Positions 16,430 through 25,379 are shown, numbered from the stretch's first letter. The stretch is 64,000 nucleotides of DNA from Paraburkholderia kururiensis (GCF_034424375.1 NZ_CP139965.1:3472001-3536000); one strand, 5' to 3'. Notes: a model not told the origin generated them from the letters alone. Numbers and translations are program-made.

Positions 16430-16440
16430 GTTTCGTGGAA
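16425..16440. promoter_or_regulatory. Candidate LysR operator
   Basis: The imperfect inverted repeat TTCACG-TTT-CGTGGAA overlaps the GTG start of the LysR gene and lies 124 bases upstream of the dehydrogenase start. A -10-like TAGAAT follows at 16485-16490 with no clear -35, as is common for activated promoters. Confidence 0.4.
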
Positions 16441-16563
16441 AGTGGGTTAACCGGCTGGAGGCTGCGCGGCACCGCCTGCCTGCCTAGAATGTGTACGTGC
16501 CCGCCGCTGCCGCATCGCGGGCGACTCGTCCCGATCAGGCGGCACCACCCGAGAGCGTACGAC

Positions 16564-17646
16564 ATGACAGACAAAATCCATCGCATTGCAGTCATTCCCG
16601 GCGACGGCATTGGCCGCGAGGTCATGCCCGAAGCGCTGCGCGTACTCGAGGCCGTGTCGCGACGCTTCGGCATCCGGTTCGACTTTCGCCACATCGAGTG
16701 GGCCAGTTGCGACTACTACGCGAAGACCGGCCAGATGATGCCCGACGACTGGAAGACGCAGTTGAAGGACGTGGACGCGATCCTGTTCGGCGCGGTCGGC
16801 TGGCCTGCCACCGTGCCGGATCATATCTCGCTGTGGGGCTCGCTCCTCAAGTTCCGCCGCGAATTCGACCAGTACGTGAACCTGCGGCCCGCGCGTACCT
16901 TCGAAGGCGTGCGCTCACCGCTCGCGGCGCACAACGCGAAGAACATCGATTTCTACATCGTGCGCGAGAACACCGAGGGCGAGTACTCGGCCGTGGGCGG
17001 CACGATGTTCGAAGGCACCGACCGCGAGTTCGTCGTGCAGCAATCCATCTTCACGCGCGTGGGGTCCGAACGCGTGCTGAAGTTTGCTTTCGACCTCGCG
17101 CAGCGGCGCGAACGGCACCACGTGACGGTCGCCACGAAGAGCAACGGCATCGCGATCAGCATGCCGTGGTGGGACGAGCGCGCGGCCGAGATGGCGGCCC
17201 GCTATCCCGACATCACGTGGGACAAGCAGCACATCGACATTCTCTGCGCACGCTTCGTGCTGCAACCGCAGCGTTTCGACGTGGTGGTGGCAACCAACCT
17301 GTTCGGCGACATCCTCTCGGACCTGGGCCCCGCCTGCACGGGCACCATCGGCATTGCGCCTTCCGCGAACCTGAACCCCGAGCGGCGCTTTCCTTCGCTA
17401 TTCGAACCGGTGCACGGCTCGGCGCCCGATATCGCGGGCCAATCCATCGCGAATCCGATCGCGATGATCTGGTCCGCAGCGATGATGCTCGACTTCCTCG
17501 GCAACGCGAGCGGCGCCGAGCACGAGGCGCACGATGCCATCGTCGCGGCCATCTCGGAGGTACTCAAGCACGGTCCGCACACGCGGGACATGGGCGGCGA
17601 GGCGTCCACGAGCGCGCTCGGCGAAGCGGTCGCCGCACGGCTGTAG
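16564..17646 (+). CDS. ttuC: Tartrate dehydrogenase/decarboxylase or D-malate dehydrogenase
   Basis: This NAD-dependent beta-decarboxylating dehydrogenase of 360 residues belongs to the isopropylmalate/isocitrate dehydrogenase superfamily. The N-terminus has the family strand IAVIPGDGIG. IVRENTEGEYS marks the tartrate/D-malate branch, with metal-binding aspartates in NLFGDILSDL. It oxidises tartrate or D-malate and releases CO2. D-malate and tartrate activities cannot be separated by eye, so the symbol is tentative (dmlA is the alternative). The ATG at 16564 begins MTDKIHRIAVIPG; the open frame upstream is not conserved. Divergent LysR control is likely, and its stop is immediately followed by that of the convergent MFS gene. 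Confidence 0.9.
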   Translation: MTDKIHRIAVIPGDGIGREVMPEALRVLEAVSRRFGIRFDFRHIEWASCDYYAKTGQMMPDDWKTQLKDVDAILFGAVGWPATVPDHISLWGSLLKFRREFDQYVNLRPARTFEGVRSPLAAHNAKNIDFYIVRENTEGEYSAVGGTMFEGTDREFVVQQSIFTRVGSERVLKFAFDLAQRRERHHVTVATKSNGIAISMPWWDERAAEMAARYPDITWDKQHIDILCARFVLQPQRFDVVVATNLFGDILSDLGPACTGTIGIAPSANLNPERRFPSLFEPVHGSAPDIAGQSIANPIAMIWSAAMMLDFLGNASGAEHEAHDAIVAAISEVLKHGPHTRDMGGEASTSALGEAVAARL

Positions 17647-18915
17647 TCAGACTGCGGCGGCTTCCGGTACGCCCAGAAGCCGTGCCGCGGGCGACACGAC
17701 GATGATGGCGGCCTGCACAGCGAACGCCGCGGCAGCCGCCACGAGGCATGCGTCCATCCCGAAGTGCGCGCTGATCGCGGCACCGAGCAGCGCCCCGAGC
17801 GGACGCGCGCCCTGCGTCGCTGTCGCGTTGATAGCCGATACGCGCGCCATCATGCCGCCCGGCGTAATGGCCTGGCGTAGCGTCGTGGAGCCGACCACCC
17901 ACAGGATCGGCCCCACGCCCAACAGGAAGAAGCTCAGTGTGGCGAGCAGGAACGACGGCACGACGAGCGTCGCAACCATGACGAGCGAGGCGGCCAGCCC
18001 GCACAGCGGTCCGATGACGAGCATGCGGCCAAACGCAAGCGCGCGTGCCACCGTGGGGGCCGCGAGCGCGCCGCACACCATGCCCACGCCATAGGCGCCG
18101 AGCGTCACGCCCACCGCTGATGCGCCCAGCCCGAGCCGATGCACCGCATAAGGCACGTAGACGGCCTGCAGCGTGAAGAAGCCCACGTTGAAGAACACTG
18201 CAGTGGCCAGCATTGGCCGCAGCAAGGCATCGCTCGCGACAAAGCGAGCGCCCTCCCGCAACTCGAGCATGAAATGCCGATGCGCCGACGCCGCGCGCGG
18301 CGGCTCGCGCAACCGCGCCAGCAACGCCACCGCAAGCGCGGAAAGCCCGGCCGCCACACTGTACGCCCAGCCCGCGCCGATCCATTCCACCAGCAGACCG
18401 CCCAACGCCGGCCCCGCCGAGTACGCAACGCTACGGGCCAGCTCGACGCGTCCGTTTGCGGCCGCCAGTTGTTCGCGCGCGACGAGCCACGGCACGAGCG
18501 CGGGCGCCGCCACGCCGTAGGCCACCGTGCCGGTGGCGCCGAGAAAGCCCAGCACCATCAGCAGCGGCAGCGACAGTGCGTGGGTGTAGACGAGCGCCAG
18601 CACCGCGAGGAGCGCCGCAACGCGCAACGCTTCGGCCACGGTCATCAGCGTGCGGCGCGAATGGCGGTCGGCCCACACGCCGAGTGGAATGGAAAGCAGC
18701 AGGAACGGCAGGGTCTGCGCGGTCTGCAACAGCCCGATGTCGCGTGCGGAGGCGTCGAGCGCAAACACGGCGACGAGCGGTGCCGCGGCAAGGCTCACCT
18801 GCTCCGCCGATTGCGCGAAAAGATTGGACCACGCGAGACGATTGAAGGCTGCGCCAAATGCAGGACCGGCAGAAGCGGTGCTGCGCGATGAAGCGCCGAA
18901 GAGACGGAATGGCAT
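17647..18915 (-). CDS. MFS transporter (EntS/MFS_3-like)
   Basis: This 422-residue, twelve-helix major facilitator protein has the MFS A-type signature IPLGVWADRHSRRTLM after the second membrane segment. Its overall pattern is that of the MFS_3 (enterobactin exporter-like) branch, usually drug or siderophore efflux. GGAG lies just upstream of the ATG. It is convergent with the dehydrogenase gene with no spacer, so the two are not co-transcribed. The substrate is unknown. Confidence 0.88.
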   Translation of the reverse strand: MPFRLFGASSRSTASAGPAFGAAFNRLAWSNLFAQSAEQVSLAAAPLVAVFALDASARDIGLLQTAQTLPFLLLSIPLGVWADRHSRRTLMTVAEALRVAALLAVLALVYTHALSLPLLMVLGFLGATGTVAYGVAAPALVPWLVAREQLAAANGRVELARSVAYSAGPALGGLLVEWIGAGWAYSVAAGLSALAVALLARLREPPRAASAHRHFMLELREGARFVASDALLRPMLATAVFFNVGFFTLQAVYVPYAVHRLGLGASAVGVTLGAYGVGMVCGALAAPTVARALAFGRMLVIGPLCGLAASLVMVATLVVPSFLLATLSFFLLGVGPILWVVGSTTLRQAITPGGMMARVSAINATATQGARPLGALLGAAISAHFGMDACLVAAAAAFAVQAAIIVVSPAARLLGVPEAAAV

Positions 18916-19182
18916 GGTGAACTCCGGTTGACGATGGGCTCATCGTCTCCGGCGAGGCCATGGCGCGCGCTCCGGTTCTTGCGGTTTCATCCGCGGCGGG
19001 CAGGCAGGATGGGCGCCGGTGACGCGTGCAAAACGCGACCCCGTCGCTTTGCAACGCGCATTCGAACGTCGTGCGAATGCGCAAGCGTCGGCGCCCGCGC
19101 CGGTTAAAATGCGCCGGCCTGTTTACGCACTGACGGGCTTATCGATTCACTCGCTGTGGCTTCGCGGCCTTTCGCGCACTTC

Positions 19183-19887
19183 ATGGACCTCGAAAGCATT
19201 CTTTTCACCCAGGGCTTCGGCTCGCGCCGTCAATGCCGCGCGCTCGTTGCAGACGGACGCGTGACCATCGGCGGCGGCGTCTGCACCGATCCCGATGCGC
19301 AGTTCGATACCGCCACGCTGGTGTTCAGCGTCGACGGCGTGGCCTGGCCCTGGCGCGAGCGCGTGTACATCGCGCTCAACAAGCCGGCGGGATACGAGTG
19401 CTCGCGCGACCCGCAGCATCATCTCAGCGTGTTTCATCTGCTGCCGCCGCAGTTCGCGACGCGCGGTGTGCAGTCGGTGGGCCGGCTCGATCAGGACACC
19501 ACAGGGCTGCTTTTGCTCTCCGACGACGGCCAGTTCGTTCACGCGTTCACGTCGCCGAAGCGCAAGGTGCCGAAGCTCTACGTGGCCACGACGCGCCACG
19601 CCATCGACGATGCGCAGCTCCAGGCGCTGCGCGACGGCGTGCTGCTACACGGCGAGGCGAAGCCGATTGCAGCCGTGGCCGCCGAGGCACGCGGCGCTCA
19701 CGAACTGGTACTCACGGTGCTCGAAGGCAAGTACCACCAGGTCAAACGCATGGTGGCCGCGGCAGGCAATCGCGTAGAAGCGCTGCATCGCGAGCGGATT
19801 GGCGGATGGACGCTGCCCGCGAGTCTCGCGGCCGGCGCCTGGCAGTGGCTCGACGACGCCGATCTCGCGGCGTTGCGCGAGGGATAA
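19183..19887 (+). CDS. rsuA: 16S rRNA pseudouridine(516) synthase RsuA
   Basis: RsuA converts U516 of 16S rRNA to pseudouridine. The 234-residue protein starts with an S4-like RNA-binding domain (LFTQGFGSRRQCRALVADGR) and has the catalytic GRLDQDTTGLLLLSDDG motif, where the Asp attacks the base. A conserved LEGKYHQVKRM C-terminal motif follows. The ATG at 19183 (MDLESILF) is preferred to an upstream ATG because family homology begins there. It appears monocistronic. Confidence 0.92.
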   Translation: MDLESILFTQGFGSRRQCRALVADGRVTIGGGVCTDPDAQFDTATLVFSVDGVAWPWRERVYIALNKPAGYECSRDPQHHLSVFHLLPPQFATRGVQSVGRLDQDTTGLLLLSDDGQFVHAFTSPKRKVPKLYVATTRHAIDDAQLQALRDGVLLHGEAKPIAAVAAEARGAHELVLTVLEGKYHQVKRMVAAAGNRVEALHRERIGGWTLPASLAAGAWQWLDDADLAALREG

Positions 19888-19956
19888 GACCGCGACCGTT
19901 CGACGCCATGCGCAGCTCTGTTGGACGGCACACACAACGCCCTTCGAAACAGGCTC

Positions 19957-20003
19957 CATGTGTTGCGTTGCCACATGTCTCGCGCCACATCGCGCCCTAT
20001 ACT
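19957..20003 (+). promoter_or_regulatory. Candidate promoter and operator of the small membrane protein
   Basis: The inverted repeat CATGTG-N9-CACATG (19957-19977) lies where the -35 box would be, and TATACT (19998-20003) is a good -10. They stand 41-87 bases upstream of the small gene that follows. The layout suggests a regulated promoter. Confidence 0.4.
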
Positions 20004-20043
20004 TGGCTACAGAACGACGACAAACAGTCAAGGGAGACGTGCC

Positions 20044-20232
20044 ATGGTCATCTACGACACGTTCAAGATTTCATACACGATGATTGCGTTCATCTGCATG
20101 GCGGCGATTCTCATCGGAGCGCTGCTGGCGGCCATGCATGCGCGTCATCAGTACCGGCCAAACCTGATCGGCGCATTGATCGGCGCGTTGCTGTGCTTCG
20201 TTCTGCTCGAGGCGCTGCCGTCTTTCACCTGA
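20044..20232 (+). CDS. Small two-helix membrane protein
   Basis: This 62-residue protein has two hydrophobic helices (about 13-32 and 42-60) joined by a short polar loop AMHARHQYRPN. A good ribosome-binding site (AAGGGAG) precedes the ATG. I do not recognise the family. It has its own candidate promoter with an inverted repeat and no obvious operon partner. Confidence 0.7.
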   Translation: MVIYDTFKISYTMIAFICMAAILIGALLAAMHARHQYRPNLIGALIGALLCFVLLEALPSFT

Positions 20233-20298
20233 ACGCCGGTGCCTGCGCCGTGAGCCACGTGTGGTATGTGATTGCCACGCGCACCGACTGCGCGCTTG

Positions 20299-21405
20299 TC
20301 ACTTTCGCGCGGCAGTGACCGTGCGCAGGAAGTCCTCCACGTGCGGATAGCGCAGGCGCACGCCTAGCTCCCGCTTGAGGCGCCGGTTCGAAAGCCGCCG
20401 TGACTCGCGCATGAACGAGAGCAACGTGGCGTCGAGCGTCTTCTCGGCTTCGTCGCGCGACACGCGTGGCGCACGCGCGAGACCGAACGCGTCTGCCACG
20501 CGATCGAAATACTCCGCCATCTTCAGTTCGCTGTCGTCGCTTGCATGCACGGCGCGGCCCGGCCGGCCGTGCGTCGCCATGCGCAGGAGGATGGCGGCAA
20601 GGTCGTCGGCGTGAATGTGGTTGGTGTAGACGTCGTCGGCATCGATCAAGGCAGGCGTGCCCTTTTCCAGACGCGCAAGCGGCAGGCGATTTGCCGCGTA
20701 AATACCGGGAATGCGCGCGATGCTGGCCCGCACCGCGCTGCGGGCGGTGGCCGCACGCAGTTGCCGTTCCGCGGAAACGCGGCGCATGGCGCGCGCGTTC
20801 GCGGGACGCACGGGGCGCGTCTCGTCGATGCTCGCACCGCCGCAGTCGCCGTACACGCCCGTGGTGCTCGCATACACGAGGCGAACCGGCACGCGGCGCA
20901 CCGGACGGGCGGCAGCCCGGCCCACCCCCTCGGGTACAATAGGCGCCTTGCCGCGCGGCACACCGATTGCGGCGCCCGTTGCGGGAGCGGCCAGCGTCGC
21001 GAAGCGGCCCACAAGACCGCCTGCGGACCGACGTCCCCGGAACTGCGCACGCTGCAGATACCGCGCCGGTCGTCGACGCGGCGCGGCAAGCGCGGCCAAC
21101 AGGGCACGCGTGCGGGTGTCGGCGTCGCCGGCCTTCGGTGGTGGCGCGAGGTGCAGCACGACAGGCGCAAGTCCGGCAAGGCGTGCAAGGCTCGTTCGCA
21201 CGTCGAGGTCCCCGACCAGCGGAATCGTGCCGGCCGCGCGCAGTTCGCCGGCGCGTGCAGCGTGGCTCGTCAGCGCAAAGACGCGCGAGCGGGGCAAGAG
21301 GCGCGCGACGCAGCGCAAGCCGACGTCGCCACAGCCGACAATCAGCACGCGCGGCCGGCGCAAGGTTCGTGTCGCGATCATGGTGGACGCAATTCTAGCC
21401 GTCAT
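20299..21405 (-). CDS. NAD-dependent epimerase/SDR-family protein (YeeZ-like)
   Basis: This Rossmann-fold protein of the extended SDR group is 368 residues long. The nucleotide-binding strand is VLIVGCGDVGLRC, and the active-site region has LVYASTTGVYGDC with the family Ser/Tyr arrangement. The C-terminal ends with RRLSNRRLKRELGVRLRYP as in YeeZ-like proteins, whose substrate is unknown. The protein is longer than the roughly 300 residues I expect. The excess is an Arg/Ala-rich stretch at about residues 107-172, between AALAAPRRRP and RLVYAST. That looks like an in-frame insertion into a loop of the Rossmann fold. It is divergent from the flavin reductase gene. Confidence 0.85.
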   Translation of the reverse strand: MTARIASTMIATRTLRRPRVLIVGCGDVGLRCVARLLPRSRVFALTSHAARAGELRAAGTIPLVGDLDVRTSLARLAGLAPVVLHLAPPPKAGDADTRTRALLAALAAPRRRPARYLQRAQFRGRRSAGGLVGRFATLAAPATGAAIGVPRGKAPIVPEGVGRAAARPVRRVPVRLVYASTTGVYGDCGGASIDETRPVRPANARAMRRVSAERQLRAATARSAVRASIARIPGIYAANRLPLARLEKGTPALIDADDVYTNHIHADDLAAILLRMATHGRPGRAVHASDDSELKMAEYFDRVADAFGLARAPRVSRDEAEKTLDATLLSFMRESRRLSNRRLKRELGVRLRYPHVEDFLRTVTAARK

Positions 21406-21447
21406 GCGCGGCGCTCACAGGTTTCCGACTCTTCGTTCTCTTCGTAT

Positions 21448-22479
21448 ATGGCATTCAACGTAACGCTCAAACAAAGCGGCCGTCAGTTCCAGGTGGAACC
21501 CGACGAGCCGGTGCTCACCGCCGCCCTGCGTCAGGGCATCGGGCTGCCGTACGGCTGCAAGAACGGCGCGTGCGGTTCGTGCAAGGGCTCGGTGGTATCG
21601 GGGCAGATCGAACAGGGCGCGCATTCGTCGTCGGCGCTTTCCAACGACGAGCGCACGCGCGGCATGGCGCTCTTCTGCTGCGCAACGGCGCAGACCGATC
21701 TCGAAATCGACGTGCGCGAAGTGGCGGGCGTGGGCGACATTCAGGTGCGCAAACTGCCGTGCCGCGTGATGTCGATCGAACGCAAGGCCGACGACGTCGT
21801 CGTACTCAAGCTGCAGTTGCCCGCGAACGAACGCCTGCAGTACCTCGCGGGCCAGTACCTGGAATTCGTGCTGAAAGACGGCTCGCGCCGCAGCTATTCG
21901 ATGGCCACCGCGCCGCACGAGGAAGGTCCCATCGAGCTGCACATCCGCCACATGCCCGGCGGCAAGTTCACCGACCACGTGTTCGGCGCCATGAAAGAGC
22001 GCGACATCCTGCGTTTCGAGGCACCGCTCGGCACGTTCTTCCTGCGCGAGGAATCGGACAAGCCTATCGTGCTGCTCGCCTCGGGCACCGGTTTTGCGCC
22101 GATCAAGGCCATCGTCGAGCACGCCGCGTTCAAGAACATCGGGCGCCCGATGACGCTCTACTGGGGCGCACGCCAGCGCAAAGACCTGTACCTGATGGAG
22201 CTCGCCGAGCAGTGGGCGAAGGACATTCCCAACTTCCGCTTCGTGCCGGTTCTGTCAGAACCCGATGCGGCCGACGCCTGGACAGGGCGCACGGGCTTCG
22301 TTCATCGCGCCGTCATCGAAGACCTGCCAGACTTGTCGGGCTACCAGGTGTACGCGTGCGGCGCACCGGTGATGGTGGAATCGGCGCAGCGCGACTTCAC
22401 GCAGCACCACGGGCTGCCGGCCGATGAGTTCTACGCGGATTCGTTCACGAGCGCAGCCGATCTGGCCAATCCCGTCTAG
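21448..22479 (+). CDS. Ferredoxin-NAD(P)H flavin reductase (CDP-glucoseen reductase-like)
   Basis: This 343-residue reductase carries an N-terminal plant-type 2Fe-2S domain (CKNGACGSC near residue 38, closing Cys in LFCCAT), then an FAD domain with RSYSMA, then an NAD(P)H domain with GTGFAP and a C-terminal YACGAP. Proteins of this layout are annotated CDP-6-deoxy-delta-3,4-glucoseen reductase or oxygenase reductase components. Without a neighbouring deoxysugar or oxygenase cluster, the electron acceptor cannot be named. The ATG at 21448 begins MAFNVTLKQSG, where homology starts. Two hairpins follow its stop. Confidence 0.88.
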   Translation: MAFNVTLKQSGRQFQVEPDEPVLTAALRQGIGLPYGCKNGACGSCKGSVVSGQIEQGAHSSSALSNDERTRGMALFCCATAQTDLEIDVREVAGVGDIQVRKLPCRVMSIERKADDVVVLKLQLPANERLQYLAGQYLEFVLKDGSRRSYSMATAPHEEGPIELHIRHMPGGKFTDHVFGAMKERDILRFEAPLGTFFLREESDKPIVLLASGTGFAPIKAIVEHAAFKNIGRPMTLYWGARQRKDLYLMELAEQWAKDIPNFRFVPVLSEPDAADAWTGRTGFVHRAVIEDLPDLSGYQVYACGAPVMVESAQRDFTQHHGLPADEFYADSFTSAADLANPV

Positions 22480-22501
22480 GCGTGTTTTCGAGCGCCTCGA
22501 A

Positions 22502-22537
22502 CACGGCGGGCCAAGCCGCAAAAAAGTGCCCGCCGTG
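22502..22537 (+). terminator. GC-rich hairpin after the reductase gene
   Basis: CACGGCGGGC (22502-22511) pairs with GCCCGCCGTG (22528-22537) around a 16-base loop. No T-run follows, so it is a weak or Rho-assisted terminator or an mRNA 3'-end structure. Confidence 0.45.
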
Positions 22538-22705
22538 CGAAATTCATGGTTTACACCGGCGTTCGCGTTGTCGTATTCTTTCGCGCATGAACCGCATCCT
22601 GTCCGAACTCCGACGTCGCCGCTCGCTGCACCCATAGTGGGGGCCTGGCTACGTCACGGACTCGCGCGCTACTCGCTGCACCACGCGCAAGCTGTTCGAA
22701 TCATG

Positions 22706-22737
22706 AAAGCCACGGACGTCCGTGGCTTTTGTTTTTT
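22706..22737 (+). terminator. Intrinsic terminator
   Basis: A perfect 11-bp stem AAAGCCACGGA/TCCGTGGCTTT with a CG centre (22706-22729) is followed by TGTTTTTT. It ends 47 bases before the argD-like start, so it terminates a transcript from upstream or a short leader of the aminotransferase gene. Confidence 0.75.
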
Positions 22738-22784
22738 CCGCTCCCTTTTTCAACCTTCTAGCCCGTTTGCCGGAGCCTGTCGCC

Positions 22785-23969
22785 ATGAAATTCACCGAGT
22801 ACCCGATCGAGTCGCTGATGTACATCACCAACCGGCCCGAAATCGTTTTCACGCATGGCAAGGGGTCGTGGATCTACGACAACGAAGGCAAGCGCTACCT
22901 CGACTTCATTCAGGGCTGGGCCGTCAACAGCCTGGGGCACTGCAACGACGGCATGATCGAAGCGCTCGAAAAGCAGGCGCGCCTGTTGATCAATCCGTCG
23001 CCGGCCTTCTATAACGAGCCGATGGCCAAGCTCGCCGGGCTGCTCACCGAGCACAGCTGCTTCGACAAGGTGTTCTTCGCCAACAGCGGCGCGGAAGCCA
23101 ACGAAGGCGCCATCAAGCTCGCGCGCAAGTGGGGCAGGAAGTTCCGCGACGGCGCCTACGAGATCATCACGTTCAACCACAGCTTCCACGGCCGCACACT
23201 CGCCACCATGTCGGCGAGCGGCAAGCCGGGCTGGGACACGATCTACGCGCCCCAGGTGCCCGGCTTTCCGAAGGCTGAGCTGAACGACATCGAGTCCGTC
23301 GAAAAGCTGATCGGCAGCAAGACCGTGGCCGTGATGCTCGAACCGATCCAGGGCGAAGGCGGTGTGATTCCAGCCACGCGCGAATTCATGCAGCAGTTGC
23401 GCGAACTGACGAAGAAGCACGGCATCCTGCTGATCGTCGACGAAGTGCAAAGCGGCTGTGGCCGCGCAGGCACCCTCTTCGCCTACGAGCTCTCCGGCAT
23501 CGAGCCCGACATCATGACGCTCGGCAAGGGCATCGGCGGCGGTGTGCCGCTGGCGGCGCTGCTCTCGAAGAAAGAGATCGCCGTGTTCGAAGCCGGCGAC
23601 CAGGGCGGCACGTACAACGGCAATCCGCTCATGACGGCGGTGGGCTATTCGGTAATCTCGCAACTCGTGGCACCGGGCTTCCTCGAAGGCGTGCGGGCGC
23701 GAGGCGAATATCTGCGTGCGAAGCTGCTCGAACTGTCTGCCGAACGCGGATTCGTGGGCGAGCGCGGCGAAGGTCTGCTGCGTGCGCTGCTGCTGGGCAA
23801 GGACATCGGCAACCAGATCGTCGAGAAAGCGCGCGTCATGCAACCCGACGGGCTGCTGCTCAATGCGGCGCGTCCGAACCTGCTGCGCTTCATGCCGGCG
23901 CTCAACGTGACGATCGAAGAAATCGACCAGATGATGGCGATGCTGCGCTCGGTGCTCGATTCGCTGTAA
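22785..23969 (+). CDS. argD: Acetylornithine/class III aminotransferase
   Basis: This 394-residue PLP-dependent class III aminotransferase is of the ArgD type, converting N-acetylglutamate semialdehyde and glutamate to acetylornithine in arginine synthesis. Visible features are the cofactor region SGAEANEGAIKLARK, NHSFHGRT, the PLP-phosphate-binding DEVQSG region, and the Schiff-base lysine in LGKGIGGG. The ATG at 22785 starts MKFTEYPIESLMY, where the family begins. The gene ends eight bases before the GNAT gene, so the two are probably co-transcribed. Related omega-aminotransferases cannot be excluded, so the symbol is provisional. Confidence 0.87.
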   Translation: MKFTEYPIESLMYITNRPEIVFTHGKGSWIYDNEGKRYLDFIQGWAVNSLGHCNDGMIEALEKQARLLINPSPAFYNEPMAKLAGLLTEHSCFDKVFFANSGAEANEGAIKLARKWGRKFRDGAYEIITFNHSFHGRTLATMSASGKPGWDTIYAPQVPGFPKAELNDIESVEKLIGSKTVAVMLEPIQGEGGVIPATREFMQQLRELTKKHGILLIVDEVQSGCGRAGTLFAYELSGIEPDIMTLGKGIGGGVPLAALLSKKEIAVFEAGDQGGTYNGNPLMTAVGYSVISQLVAPGFLEGVRARGEYLRAKLLELSAERGFVGERGEGLLRALLLGKDIGNQIVEKARVMQPDGLLLNAARPNLLRFMPALNVTIEEIDQMMAMLRSVLDSL

Positions 23970-23977
23970 AGGCCGCC

Positions 23978-24460
23978 ATGACCGACACGACGCTCGTCAT
24001 TCGTCGCTTCGAGGTTGCGGACACGGAAGCGGTCATCGCGCTGTGGCAAGAGGCGTTTCCCGAGTATGGCGACACGAGCCGGCCGCAGCGCGACCCGCGC
24101 CTCTCCATCGCAAACAAGCTCGCGATGCAGCCTGAGTTGTTCTTCGTCGCGACGCTCGAGGCACAGCTTGCGGGCACGGTGATGGCCGGCTACGACGGCC
24201 ATCGCGGCTGGCTCTACTCGCTCGCGGTTCCGCTCGGCCTGCGTCGGCGCGGCATCGGCACGCGGCTCGTGGCTCATGCCGAGCACGCGCTGACAGCGCT
24301 GGGGTGTCCGAAGGTGAATCTGCAGGTACTGGAAAGCAAGCCCGACGTGCGGCGTTTCTATGAAGCGCTAGGCTACGGCAGTGACGCCGTGATCAGCCTC
24401 GGCAAGCGGCTGGGTGCGTTGGCGCCGCGGGTTGACGTGGCAACGCAGACGGCGGATTAG
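23978..24460 (+). CDS. GNAT acetyltransferase (YpeA-like)
   Basis: This 160-residue GNAT-fold N-acetyltransferase has the acetyl-CoA pyrophosphate-binding loop RRRGIGTRLV (motif A), the preceding beta-strand WLYSLAV, and the closing RRFYEALGYG. It matches the YpeA group, whose substrate is unknown. It starts eight bases after the aminotransferase stop and probably shares its transcript; a modifying role near arginine synthesis is possible but unproven. A bidirectional terminator follows. Confidence 0.88.
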   Translation: MTDTTLVIRRFEVADTEAVIALWQEAFPEYGDTSRPQRDPRLSIANKLAMQPELFFVATLEAQLAGTVMAGYDGHRGWLYSLAVPLGLRRRGIGTRLVAHAEHALTALGCPKVNLQVLESKPDVRRFYEALGYGSDAVISLGKRLGALAPRVDVATQTAD

Positions 24461-24542
24461 TCTCTCTACGGATCGGGCGGAGCTCTTTTAGTGTGCACCG
24501 CTTCGATCCGCGCTCTCTCGCTTAGCTGCTCGCGCCCATAGA

Positions 24543-24578
24543 AAAGGCCGCATGCGTTTGCACACGCATGCGGCCTTT
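24543..24578. terminator. Bidirectional intrinsic terminator
   Basis: A perfect 15-bp stem (24543-24557 with 24564-24578) has a TTGCAC loop, with A/T runs at both ends. It lies between the convergent GNAT and livF genes and serves both. Confidence 0.8.
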
Positions 24579-24662
24579 GTCTTCTGTCTCTTGTTGGACG
24601 GTTTCACAGCCGATGGCACCGCTCACGGCAACGCCATCGCGTCCATCAGTGCACGTTACCCG

Positions 24663-25379
24663 TTACTCGCCCAGATACGCCGCGCGCACCTTCGGGTCGT
24701 TGAGCATCTGTTTGGCGTCGCCCGACATCGTCACGGTGCCGGAGTCCATCACGTAGCCGCGGTTCGCGGCCTGCAGCGCAAGGCGGGCGTTCTGTTCGAC
24801 GAGCAGCACCGTGATGCCTTCCTTCGAAATTTCGCGCACCACTTCGAAGATCTTCTCCACCATGATCGGCGAGAGACCCATCGACGGCTCGTCGAGCAAC
24901 AACAGCTTCGGCTTGCTGATGATCGCGCGCGCCATCGCGAGCATCTGCTGCTCGCCGCCAGAGAGCGTGCCCGCGAGCTGCGTCGAACGTTCCTTCAGAC
25001 GCGGGAAGAAGCCAAACATGCGGTCGACGTCCTTCTTGATGCCGTCCGTGTCGTTGCGCAGATACGCACCCATCTGCATGTTCTCGATGATCGTCATGCG
25101 CGCAAAGATGCCGCGGCCTTCCGGGACCATCGCGAGGCCGCGCTTGAGCAGTTCGTGCGCCGGCACGCCCTTGATCGACTGGCCCATGTATTCGATGTCC
25201 CCGGCCGAGTAAGGCTTCAGGCCCGTGATCGCCTTCATGGTCGTCGTCTTGCCCGCGCCGTTTGCGCCGATCAGCGTAACGAGCTCGCCCTGCGCCACTT
25301 CCAGGTCCACGCCCTTCACGGCCTGGATGCCGCCGTAATTGACCTGCAACCCCTTGATTTTCAGCATTGACGTAGCCAT
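24663..25379 (-). CDS. livF: Branched-chain amino-acid ABC transporter ATPase LivF
   Basis: This 238-residue ABC ATPase of the high-affinity branched-chain amino-acid importer has Walker A GANGAGKTTT, signature LSGGEQQML and Walker B LLLLDEPSMG. It pairs with LivG on the cytoplasmic face of the LivHM permease. Its ATG overlaps the livG stop by one base. It is the last gene of livHMGF, ending before a bidirectional terminator. Confidence 0.94.
   Translation of the reverse strand: MATSMLKIKGLQVNYGGIQAVKGVDLEVAQGELVTLIGANGAGKTTTMKAITGLKPYSAGDIEYMGQSIKGVPAHELLKRGLAMVPEGRGIFARMTIIENMQMGAYLRNDTDGIKKDVDRMFGFFPRLKERSTQLAGTLSGGEQQMLAMARAIISKPKLLLLDEPSMGLSPIMVEKIFEVVREISKEGITVLLVEQNARLALQAANRGYVMDSGTVTMSGDAKQMLNDPKVRAAYLGE

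Larger units (their letters stand above)
22480..22784. other. Intergenic region with two hairpins
   Basis: No gene is seen in these 305 bases. They contain a hairpin directly after the reductase gene and a classical intrinsic terminator shortly before the aminotransferase gene. The stretch between them (about 22540-22700) could hold a promoter or a small transcript ending at the terminator, but I see no clear promoter boxes. Confidence 0.5.

Noticed and set aside
22620..22720. tRNA-like TTCGAATC stretch before the terminator
   Set aside because: No acceptor stem, D-arm or anticodon arm can be drawn around it.
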